Shown here one piece after another: positions 1 through 5,862 of a stretch of DNA of 26,751 nt. Origin of the DNA: a virus; the IMG/VR virus record IMGVR_UViG_3300025646_000296, positions 1 to 26,751 of that record; one strand, given 5' to 3'. The notes beneath the pieces are model-generated. The model ran no database searches. It had not been told where the DNA came from and saw only the letters and a program-made list of their open reading frames with translations. Within the stretch, counting starts at the first letter, position 1. Each line of letters opens with the position of its first letter. Position numbers and translations under genes: made by a program.

Positions 1-115
1 TGTCATTGATCAGATCCTGCAGGTGATCGAAGAAGGGGTAATCTTCCCGCTCTTCTTCTGTGGTCAGCTCGTGGAGCTGAGCGGCCAATACGGCCAGTTG
101 CCGGCGGCGTGTCAT
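1..115 (-). CDS. Hypothetical protein, 3' end outside window
   Basis: An open frame runs from an ATG at 115-113 off the left edge. The 38 visible residues begin MTRRRQLAVLAAQLHELT and continue with an acidic stretch (EEEREDYPFFDHLQDL). They look like a real helical phage protein, but I do not recognise a family. The gene continues the minus-strand direction of its upstream neighbour at 144-464, about 28 nt away. No clear Shine-Dalgarno sequence precedes the ATG. The frame stays open upstream of it, so the start is provisional. Confidence 0.5.
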   Translation of the reverse strand, partial: MTRRRQLAVLAAQLHELTTEEEREDYPFFDHLQDLIND

Positions 116-143
116 GAGCTTGCGGTAGGCCGTGTGGGGTGGG

Positions 144-464
144 TCAGGAGGCGGCGGGATCAGGGGGGTTGAGAGTTGCGAGTGGGGGGGGGCAGATCTT
201 GTTGTTTTTGCGCTCGGCAAAGTATTTACCAACTGGATCATTTGCATGTCCCCAGTCGCGAGCATCTGCATAGCTTTGAAATGGGCCCTGGAAGTGATTA
301 AAGTTTGGAAGGTGACAAGCGCTCTTATTCTTTACCCATTCTCCATTTTCAAACTTAAGAACATCTGGCGTATCTTCTTCCCATGGGGTTCCCCATGAAA
401 TCAGAATTGCATACCAGCCGTTAAGCACTGCATCTCCGTTGTCTGTGTTTTGCCATCCGGTCAT
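144..464 (-). CDS. Hypothetical protein, 106 aa
   Basis: The frame opens with MTGWQNTDNGDAVLNGWYAI and is rich in Trp, Asn and Gly (GWYAILISWGTPWEEDTP, then VLKFENGEWVKN). This style is typical of small phage proteins of the loose DUF551 kind, but the similarity is only by eye and I claim no function. The C-terminus is Pro-rich. It lies at the distal end of the minus-strand early module. A 73-nt gap with no obvious promoter or terminator separates it from the upstream gene ending at 538. Confidence 0.5.
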   Translation of the reverse strand: MTGWQNTDNGDAVLNGWYAILISWGTPWEEDTPDVLKFENGEWVKNKSACHLPNFNHFQGPFQSYADARDWGHANDPVGKYFAERKNNKICPPPLATLNPPDPAAS

Positions 465-537
465 GATGATGCGTTGAAAGATTTGTGGTGTTGCCGGGAT
501 GCGCTCCCCGCGGGCGGTGCAGCGGCAAACGCGAACT

Positions 538-645
538 CTATCGCATCACCTTAGACGCAATCTTAGCAACCCAGCTGCGGCATGTGGCGCCAGCAACATA
601 AAACGCAACACAAGCGCAAGCGAAGCCGCCAGCAAGCTTACGCAT
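538..645 (-). CDS. Small membrane-type peptide, 35 aa
   Basis: The ATG at 645-643 lies just upstream of, and overlaps, the stop codon of the preceding minus-strand gene (TAA at 640-638), an arrangement that favours translational coupling. The peptide begins MRKLAGGFACACVAFYVAG: a positive N-terminus, a hydrophobic stretch at about residues 4-21 with three Cys, then a basic tail. That fits a single-span membrane peptide or an uncleaved signal. No family recognised. The frame stays open upstream but only the short form is in a sensible position. Confidence 0.4.
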   Translation of the reverse strand: MRKLAGGFACACVAFYVAGATCRSWVAKIASKVMR

Positions 646-838
646 CGCAGGCCCCGGATCGCTCGACAAAACCTTGCGCTCGCAGATCAGCCATCTCTCG
701 TAAAGCCACAGCAGCATCGACATATCGGCCTGGGGCGTAGGCAAGCTGCCCGTGTCCCCAAAGCTGAAAGTAAGATCCTTCTCGTTTTTTGATGAAGACG
801 CAGAAGTCATCGTTCAATTGAAAGTGAAAGGTTTGCAT
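638..838 (-). CDS. Hypothetical protein, 66 aa
   Basis: The frame begins MQTFHFQLNDDFCVFIKK and continues through GSYFQLWGHGQLAYAPGRY to an Ala/Arg-rich helix. The alternation suggests a small N-terminal beta-sheet and a C-terminal helix. Its composition looks coding, and it ends in an overlap with the start of the 35-aa membrane-type peptide. It follows the 84-aa gene after only 5 nt. I do not recognise a family. Confidence 0.5.
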   Translation of the reverse strand: MQTFHFQLNDDFCVFIKKREGSYFQLWGHGQLAYAPGRYVDAAVALREMADLRAQGFVERSGACDA

Positions 839-843
839 AAACT

Positions 844-1098
844 TTAATTGCCCTTTTCGGCATCAGGCGCGTGGTATAAGCGTTCCAACATCATTGACTT
901 TGGGTCGGTATTGCCCGATCCCAAATTGTTTACGTTCCTTGCGTAGAACTCAAACGCAATTGGATCCGTCGGCGCTGCAGCCATAAAAATCTGACTGCAC
1001 TCGCGATCCTTGAACGCAAGCATCGTGATCTTGTCTGATCGCAGCAAAATACGAACTGCGAGTCCTTCAAAAAATCGGTTGAACCAGATCATGATCAC
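844..1098 (-). CDS. Hypothetical protein, 84 aa
   Basis: The GTG at 1098-1096 overlaps the ligase stop codon (TGA at 1097-1095), a GTGA-type junction that supports a GTG start. An ATG two codons in (1092-1090) is the alternative. The N-terminal half is hydrophobic and basic (WFNRFFEGLAVRILLRS, then ITMLAFKDRE); the C-terminal half is polar and acidic. It is not the missing OB-fold of the upstream ligase as far as I can see. Co-translation with the minimal ligase makes a DNA-metabolism role possible, but this is only context. Confidence 0.5.
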   Translation of the reverse strand: MIMIWFNRFFEGLAVRILLRSDKITMLAFKDRECSQIFMAAAPTDPIAFEFYARNVNNLGSGNTDPKSMMLERLYHAPDAEKGN

Positions 1099-1847
1099 TT
1101 CATCGCGAACGCGTAACGAGGGGCTTTGCTGTTAGAGCCCAGCTCCCGTTGTACGTCATGGTCCGCGATGCGGATCACGATGCCATCAGTCGGCAGCTCA
1201 GATCGGCCGAAACATCCAGCTTTCCACTGACGGTGGCAGGCCAACACCTCGGCTGCCGTGGTGCAGCACACACCGGTCACGGTGTCGAAGCCAAGCCGCG
1301 CAAGCCGCTCCAGAGACAGGAACTCATCGCCATCAGCCCCGACCAGCGTGTAGGCGATGAAGCCGAGCCCCTCGCCACTGGGTGCGGCAGCGCGACGTAG
1401 GGCCTGCGCGGGTACGCTCTGGCGGCCGGTAACGGCGTCGTACAGCTCGCCCCTCACCTCGATGGTCAGAGGCTGCGTGAGCGCCACAGGGGCGACCAGA
1501 GCGGCAAGCCGGGTTGCATCCTTCCCTGAGCGCGTCCAGGCGGCGCTCAGACGCCCTTCAACGTACCGGATGGCTAGAGCACACCCGTCAACCTTTTCCG
1601 CCACGCACAGAGCCTCCTGGGGGCCGCTCCGTGCGATCCAGTCCTCCAGAGCCTCAGCATCGCCGTTTTCCAGGCTCAGCAGCTTCGACCCACCACCCGG
1701 CACCTGCAGCTCAGGCGCATGGGGCGCAGCAGCACGAAGCTGCTGGGTGAGCTGGTCGAACTCGGCATCGGACATCACCGCACGGCCAGCGCGGTAAGCC
1801 GCATCGGCCTCCCGCACTTGGCGTCGCAGTGTCGCAACAGAAGTCAT
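1095..1847 (-). CDS. Minimal NAD+-dependent DNA ligase (nucleotidyltransferase part only)
   Basis: This 250-aa protein matches only the N-terminal part of bacterial LigA (normally about 670 aa). The helical NAD+-binding subdomain Ia is seen at residues 6-40 (LRRQVREADAAYRAG, SDAEFDQL), followed by the LSLEN motif. The adenylation motif KVDG has candidate lysine K85. Later come VRGELYD (131-137, motif III), TDGIVIRI (220-227, motif IV) and SKAPRYAFAMK (240-250, motif V). The protein stops at the motif V lysine, so the OB-fold, zinc finger, HhH and BRCT domains are absent. The ATG at 1847 is preferred because LigA proteins start close to this helix; the frame is open back to an ATG at 1919. The activity may be self-adenylation, ligation with a partner, or something else. 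Confidence 0.75.
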   Translation of the reverse strand: MTSVATLRRQVREADAAYRAGRAVMSDAEFDQLTQQLRAAAPHAPELQVPGGGSKLLSLENGDAEALEDWIARSGPQEALCVAEKVDGCALAIRYVEGRLSAAWTRSGKDATRLAALVAPVALTQPLTIEVRGELYDAVTGRQSVPAQALRRAAAPSGEGLGFIAYTLVGADGDEFLSLERLARLGFDTVTGVCCTTAAEVLACHRQWKAGCFGRSELPTDGIVIRIADHDVQRELGSNSKAPRYAFAMK

Positions 1848-1899
1848 AAGTAAACGCAACGAGGTGTGCAACGAGAGAATACCCGTTGAACGCAGCGTG

Positions 1900-2097
1900 T
1901 CAAGTATCAGGCGACACATTGCGAGTGAGGTTGAGGGCTGCCTCCCGCGCCAGCCAGTTCGCTCCGGCTTTGGTCTTGGAATACAGCCGCGACAGGTGCT
2001 CGATCACTTCCAGCAGCTCCTCTCGACTCATCTCCTTGGAGTCACGCCGTAGCCGCTCCATGAACATCTCCGCCTGCAGGCACGGTTCGATGCTCAT
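1900..2097 (-). CDS. NblA-like small protein (possible phycobilisome degradation factor)
   Basis: This 65-aa protein has the size and layout of NblA, the cyanobacterial adaptor that directs phycobilisomes to Clp proteolysis. The central stretch EMFMERLRRDSKEMSREELL (residues 10-29) matches the NblA pattern of an acidic/aromatic start, a basic helix, then MSREQAQ. A second helix follows (VIEHLSRLYSKTKAGANWLA), where NblA has its Leu/Arg-rich helix ending in the Clp/phycobilisome-binding region. NblA genes are known from Microcystis and Planktothrix phages. The ATG overlaps the stop of the upstream gene (ATGA, 2097-2094). The match is by pattern only; a generic helical hairpin is the alternative. 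Confidence 0.45.
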   Translation of the reverse strand: MSIEPCLQAEMFMERLRRDSKEMSREELLEVIEHLSRLYSKTKAGANWLAREAALNLTRNVSPDT

Positions 2098-2849
2098 CGC
2101 AGGGCCTCCGCCAGTGTCCGAGGCAGGATCTCCCTCAGCAGAGGCCCAGACTCATTCCGCGCAAAATCCTCGAAGCTCCACCTGCCGCTGATGGTCGGCA
2201 TCGTGCTCAGGTAGGAAAACAGCTTCGTCGGTGACTGGCCCGCTTTGACGCGGTAGATGCCCGGCTTGAATCCCTTCGCCTCTCGACCGCTCCGCCCATC
2301 CGGCACCGAAAAAAACCTGTAGCCCCGGTATTTGGTGCCCTTACCGCCTTCCGTCGTCTTCCCACTAAGCCGCTCCAGCACTGCGGAATACAGCGACGGC
2401 TTGACGTTGCCGTAACGATTGATCTCCCCAGCAAACGCTTTTTCGTTCTTCGTAGCTGGCCAGACGTAGGCGTACGCGCCGGTCATGATGCCCCGAGATT
2501 TCAATGCCCGGCTGAACCGCGTCGGGTAGATCTCACCGCCGGCCTGCTTTGGCGCGAGATAGCGAGCAGGATCCTGCCCGCCAGGCGCATCGCGGTTCAA
2601 GTCGATCCTGACCGTGAGGCCATCAGCGATGGCATTGATTCCACCGTTCCTGATACCAGGCCCGCCTGTGGTGAACGGGACCGGATTGCCCGACGTGAAC
2701 GTTCGCTGTGCATAAGCGGGCCAGGCTTCTTTCCGCAGCCTCGTCGCGAGCTGGAACATCGCCCGCCGACCGGCATACGGCAGCTGCGTCGAACGGATCG
2801 CATCCAGCTTCCCGATGAGTTCTTCTACGTCGAACGTGATGGTTTTCAT
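2094..2849 (-). CDS. Putative tail-completion/neck-like phage protein, 251 aa
   Basis: From the ATG at 2849 the protein starts MKTITFDVEELIGKLDAI, then an Arg-rich helix (GRRAMFQLATRLRKEA). The late region reads FKPGIYRVKAGQSPTKLFSY, then SGRWSFEDFARN and a helical end. The pattern of 'PGIYRR..., K..LLF, .Y....FEF...A' is one I associate with phage neck and tail-completion proteins (HK97 gp10-like group). Its place downstream of the repeat region and among replication genes is odd for a virion gene. A TTG at 2876 would extend it by nine residues, but no ribosome-binding site supports either start. Confidence 0.4.
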   Translation of the reverse strand: MKTITFDVEELIGKLDAIRSTQLPYAGRRAMFQLATRLRKEAWPAYAQRTFTSGNPVPFTTGGPGIRNGGINAIADGLTVRIDLNRDAPGGQDPARYLAPKQAGGEIYPTRFSRALKSRGIMTGAYAYVWPATKNEKAFAGEINRYGNVKPSLYSAVLERLSGKTTEGGKGTKYRGYRFFSVPDGRSGREAKGFKPGIYRVKAGQSPTKLFSYLSTMPTISGRWSFEDFARNESGPLLREILPRTLAEALR

Positions 2850-2885
2850 GTCGGAACGGTAGCAGTTCCGCCACAAAAATCAATT

Positions 2886-3192
2886 TCTCACGCCCTCACG
2901 CCTTGTGCCGCAAGGGATCTCACGATTTCTCACGCCTTCTCACGCCTGCCGTGAGACGAAATCCCTTCCAGCGCAAGGCTTCTCACGTTCTCACACTTTT
3001 TTCCTAAATATAGATATTTATAGAGAGGGTCACCTCTCAATTTTTTTTTACCTATGTCTATAGGGGGGTGTCTTCCCAAAGCGTGAGACCGTGAGAACGT
3101 GAGAAATCGCCGAAATCCATTGCTACGACTGGGGTCTGTCGTCTCACGCCACCGTGAGAAATCGGCCATTTCTCACGCTTTTGCCCCTCACG
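2886..3192. repeat. Heptad repeat array TCTCACG/CGTGAGA
   Basis: Twelve exact copies on either strand are visible. In the left arm TCTCACG starts at 2886, 2918, 2928, 2938 and 2981, with the reverse form at 2950. In the right arm CGTGAGA starts at 3082, 3090, 3098 and 3153, with the reverse form at 3142 and 3171. Near-copies lie at 2894, 2989 and 3186, and another at 3207 spans the end of the primase gene. By chance a 7-mer would occur far less than once here on both strands. Spacing is often 8 bp (2886/2894, 2981/2989, 3082/3090/3098) or 10 bp (2918/2928/2938). Orientation is mostly inverted between the two arms. Confidence 0.9.
3153..3177. repeat. 25-bp inverted repeat in the right arm
   Basis: CGTGAGAAAT (3153-3162) is the exact reverse complement of ATTTCTCACG (3168-3177), with CGGCC between. 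It is built from two heptads facing each other and extends the motif by AAAT on the inner side, which suggests the full recognition unit may be about CGTGAGAAAT. A dimeric DNA-binding protein would see it as one high-affinity palindromic site. Confidence 0.75.
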
Positions 3193-3208
3193 CGGCGCTG
3201 AATGGCCC

Positions 3209-5710
3209 TCACAGAGCACTGAATGGCACACCCACGGCCCTGGCGGAGCTGCCCATCCCCTTGAAGTAAATCGAGCCGGTCTTGCATGCTCCCGGCAGCC
3301 GTTCAAGCTGATCCGACCAAGAATTTGACCATTGAGTATCCCTAAGAATCGACGCAATAGCACTAGAACTGTTCGATATGCAGACCTTGCCGCGATCGAC
3401 CTTGATTCCGTTGCGTCCAAGGGTCGCTTCAACGGTCGATTTCAGTAGATCGCGATCGAGCACCTTGTCAGCTGCAATCTCGACCAGCTCGCCAATGGTG
3501 CGTGTGAGAGTCTTCACGTCGCCCTCGATCCTGAGCTGGTGTTGCATGATCAGGTCGATGCAGCGCTTCTCGTCGGTCTTTTCGTTGTTCTTGCAGAACT
3601 CTTGAAGTTGGGCTTCAGCGCAAAGCTGAAGCGCCTGCTCTTTGGTGGGTGCCTCGTCGTTACACATGACCCACGATCCGGCTAGCAGGGTGCCGTACTG
3701 GTCGCCGTTGCGTTGATTGCCGTCGAGGTATTCGGCTGCAGCTTCGGTGAGGACCGCGATTGATTCACGGACGACTGGGATGAGGCTGAAGATCCTGGCC
3801 TGAAGCTTGCGGCCGACTTCAGGCGAGATGGTGGATAAATCTTTCTTGAGACCGTCCCAATGCTTCTGCCGCTTGTCCTTGTCCGGGAATCTGTCTTCGG
3901 GTTTCTTTAGCGTAATTTGTGCAAAACGTGACCTATCCGCACCTTGCTTCAGTGCAGTGGCGATTGACGAAAACAGGAACATCGACCTAATTTTGAAATT
4001 CTGCATTGAGCCATCAGGTGAACCCTTAAGGATATTTGCGTCAGTCTCGAATGATGCGACGCGAGCAAGGCTAAGGATTGATTGGATTCTGGCTTGATCT
4101 GGTTTCTCGTTGGACTCTGCTTCGTCGAAGACAACTGGTAATGCGTCGGCTTTGAGCGATTGGCGGATACCGGCTTCAGATGTGTTACCGACAACGATCA
4201 GCCTCATGTCACCAAGTAGCGGTGCAATGAAGTCCTCAAGAAGCGTTGACTTGCCGGACCCAGCACCGGCAGTCAGCCACATGTGAGGCCGCCAGTCGAG
4301 GATGCCACAGATCGGAGCAAGTGCGATCCAGCCTGTTACGAGCATGGCTGAACCTTGCGTCTCCCAAAGAAATTTAGCTGCAATTTTTGCTATTTCTTCA
4401 GCTTCCTTTTTTGGCAGCGGCTTAGGCAAATCCGGCCCCTTGAGTTCAATCAAGCGTTGATAATAGTAAGAAGAATTTTCAAGTTGTTTGTTGCTTGCCC
4501 TCGCTTGACCATCAACGATGATGCGATCACCTAGGTGAAGAACTGATCGGCCATTGTCCCACCATGCGCCACGACCGCGAAGCATGGCTGGGTTATAGAA
4601 ACCGGCTTTGTAACAGCGCTGAAACAGTGAGGATGCGGCGGCAATCCAGTTGACGCCGGTTTTGTTTGGGTAAAGATTTTCCCAGTATGAGAGTGGTGCA
4701 AGTGCGCAGAGATTGGTGCCAGTGTGCGAACCACGAGCGAGCGCTACGACTTGACCAGTAGAGAAAGGCTGGTAGTAGAAGGTGTTTTCTTGAAAGCCAA
4801 TACAGATGAAGTGATCATCAGCTCCAGGCAGTGGGCCTGCTGCTTCTATCGGTTCAGGTTCAAACTCAGGTTTCGGGTCTTCTGGAGGTGTGATTGATTC
4901 GCTGAGGTGCGATTCGAGGTATTCGCGTGCCTGGTCCGGTGACCAGATCGCATCAGCAAGATCCCAGCCTTCGGGCGCGTTTTCTGGTGGTGTGACGATG
5001 CGGACTTCGACGACACCGTGCTGAAGGAGCTTCGGCGCGAGCTTGGCCATGGCTTGACGACCAACGTCATCAGCATCGGGCCAGAGGATGACGGTGCGAC
5101 CTTCGAGAGGCGACCAGTCTGCTTTGTTGAATGCTTTGCAACCTGATGGCCAGGTCGTGGCGACGTATTCGGGGAAGAGCTTGGCGGCTGCGTCTGCGGC
5201 CTTCTCCCCTTCGGCGATGATGACCGTGGCATCGGAGTTGGCGTGAAGGCCGAGCAGGTTGTAAATCGGCCTTGGCTCTGGAGGGGCCTTCCACTCCCAT
5301 TTTGTGCCGTTGTACCAAAGCGGGCGGATCTTCTTGCCGGGGAAGCGGCAGACGTAGAACTCGTTGGTGTATTGCCAGACGTTCTCTGCTTTGCCAATAG
5401 GTGGCTTCGGGATCGATGGTGCGACGCCTAGATGCTGCTCTACAGCACGGGCAGCGGACTTGAAATCCCAGTTCTTGACGCGCATGAGGAGATCCATACC
5501 GGATCCGCCGCCACCTTGATGGTCCTTGCCACCGCACTGATTGCAGTACCAAGAACCAGTACCATTCTGATCGTCAAAACGGTAGCGATCGGTTCCGCCG
5601 CAGAGAGGGCAGGGCTGATGGGTGTTGGTGAGCTGATCAGCGGAAAGGCCACCAAGGTTTTGCAGCAGGTCAGGCCACCTGCCGTTGGCGAGATCTTGAA
5701 TGCGGGTCAT
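3209..5710 (-). CDS. Phage primase-helicase (zinc ribbon, Toprim, ATPase domain)
   Basis: This 833-aa protein probably primes and unwinds phage DNA. The N-terminus has a primase zinc ribbon (C34-P-L-C37 and C56-N-Q-C59). A Toprim domain follows, with EGEK at 167-170 and WPDAD at 210-214. After an acidic Pro/Glu-rich linker (about 275-290) comes a DUF927-like P-loop domain with AGAGSGKST (Walker A, 481-489) and PVVFDEAE (Walker B, 525-532). The ATG at 5710 overlaps the stop codon of the RHH gene (ATGA), so the two are probably translationally coupled; frames upstream of that ATG lack family features. Its C-terminus abuts the repeat array. Family assignment is from motifs; the order resembles primases of phages and plasmids. 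Confidence 0.88.
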   Translation of the reverse strand: MTRIQDLANGRWPDLLQNLGGLSADQLTNTHQPCPLCGGTDRYRFDDQNGTGSWYCNQCGGKDHQGGGGSGMDLLMRVKNWDFKSAARAVEQHLGVAPSIPKPPIGKAENVWQYTNEFYVCRFPGKKIRPLWYNGTKWEWKAPPEPRPIYNLLGLHANSDATVIIAEGEKAADAAAKLFPEYVATTWPSGCKAFNKADWSPLEGRTVILWPDADDVGRQAMAKLAPKLLQHGVVEVRIVTPPENAPEGWDLADAIWSPDQAREYLESHLSESITPPEDPKPEFEPEPIEAAGPLPGADDHFICIGFQENTFYYQPFSTGQVVALARGSHTGTNLCALAPLSYWENLYPNKTGVNWIAAASSLFQRCYKAGFYNPAMLRGRGAWWDNGRSVLHLGDRIIVDGQARASNKQLENSSYYYQRLIELKGPDLPKPLPKKEAEEIAKIAAKFLWETQGSAMLVTGWIALAPICGILDWRPHMWLTAGAGSGKSTLLEDFIAPLLGDMRLIVVGNTSEAGIRQSLKADALPVVFDEAESNEKPDQARIQSILSLARVASFETDANILKGSPDGSMQNFKIRSMFLFSSIATALKQGADRSRFAQITLKKPEDRFPDKDKRQKHWDGLKKDLSTISPEVGRKLQARIFSLIPVVRESIAVLTEAAAEYLDGNQRNGDQYGTLLAGSWVMCNDEAPTKEQALQLCAEAQLQEFCKNNEKTDEKRCIDLIMQHQLRIEGDVKTLTRTIGELVEIAADKVLDRDLLKSTVEATLGRNGIKVDRGKVCISNSSSAIASILRDTQWSNSWSDQLERLPGACKTGSIYFKGMGSSARAVGVPFSAL

Positions 5711-5853
5711 GCTTGGTCGCGCTCCATGGCGGCAGCAATAAGGGAGCGGATCAGCGCAGCTCGCGACATGAGCTGACCGGCCCTGGAATCGAGCCACTGA
5801 AGCTGCTCGACTGGAAGCTCAAGGGATATGGCCTTCTTCCGTTGTTTTGACAT
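5707..5853 (-). CDS. Ribbon-helix-helix DNA-binding protein, 48 aa
   Basis: The frame reads MSKQRKKAISLELPVEQLQW, then LDSRAGQLMSRAALIRSLIA and AAMERDQA. A basic tail, a short strand (KAISLELP), helix 1 (VEQLQWLDSRAGQ) and helix 2 starting SRAALIRSLIAAA are the standard MetJ/Arc/CopG fold. Such proteins bind as dimers, with the strands in the major groove, often at tandem short repeats. Its stop overlaps the primase-helicase ATG. A second in-frame ATG at 5862 would add three residues. A likely promoter lies just upstream. Two repeat sets are candidate targets: GTCAACC at its own promoter and the TCTCACG array beyond the primase gene. The target is inference. Confidence 0.75.
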   Translation of the reverse strand: MSKQRKKAISLELPVEQLQWLDSRAGQLMSRAALIRSLIAAAMERDQA

Positions 5854-5862
5854 GGTTGCCAT

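Larger units (their letters stand above)
2850..3208. other. Non-coding 359-bp region: candidate replication origin, operator array or centromere
   Basis: This is the only long gene-free stretch in the window. It holds an AT-rich core (about 2996-3062, including T9 at 3041-3049 and the stretch AAATATAGATATTTATA) flanked by two arms dense in a 7-bp repeat, TCTCACG/CGTGAGA. A short palindrome, GAGAGG-GTCA-CCTCTC, sits in the core at 3023-3038. It lies directly downstream of the primase-helicase gene. Repeats plus AT-rich DNA next to replication genes is the classic layout of an iteron origin; regulatory or segregation roles are alternatives. No open frame in it looks coding. Confidence 0.6.

Noticed and set aside
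1149-1797. Plus-strand frames opposite the ligase gene
   Set aside because: They are frame shadows of the ligase, Pro/Arg/Ala-rich and without start signals, while the minus frame has all ligase motifs.
3023-3049. GAGAGG-GTCA-CCTCTC hairpin followed by nine T on the plus strand, resembling an intrinsic terminator
   Set aside because: No plus-strand gene precedes it; genes on both sides are on the minus strand. It more likely belongs to the AT-rich core of the repeat region.
2886-3192. CRISPR array
   Set aside because: Repeats are 7 bp with 1-40 bp gaps on both strands, without regular 30-40 bp spacers and without Cas genes.
2930-3432. Open frames of 79 and 124 aa on the minus strand across the heptad repeat region
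   Set aside because: Their sequence is dominated by the repeats, and the longer one overlaps the end of the primase gene out of frame; no family-like composition.
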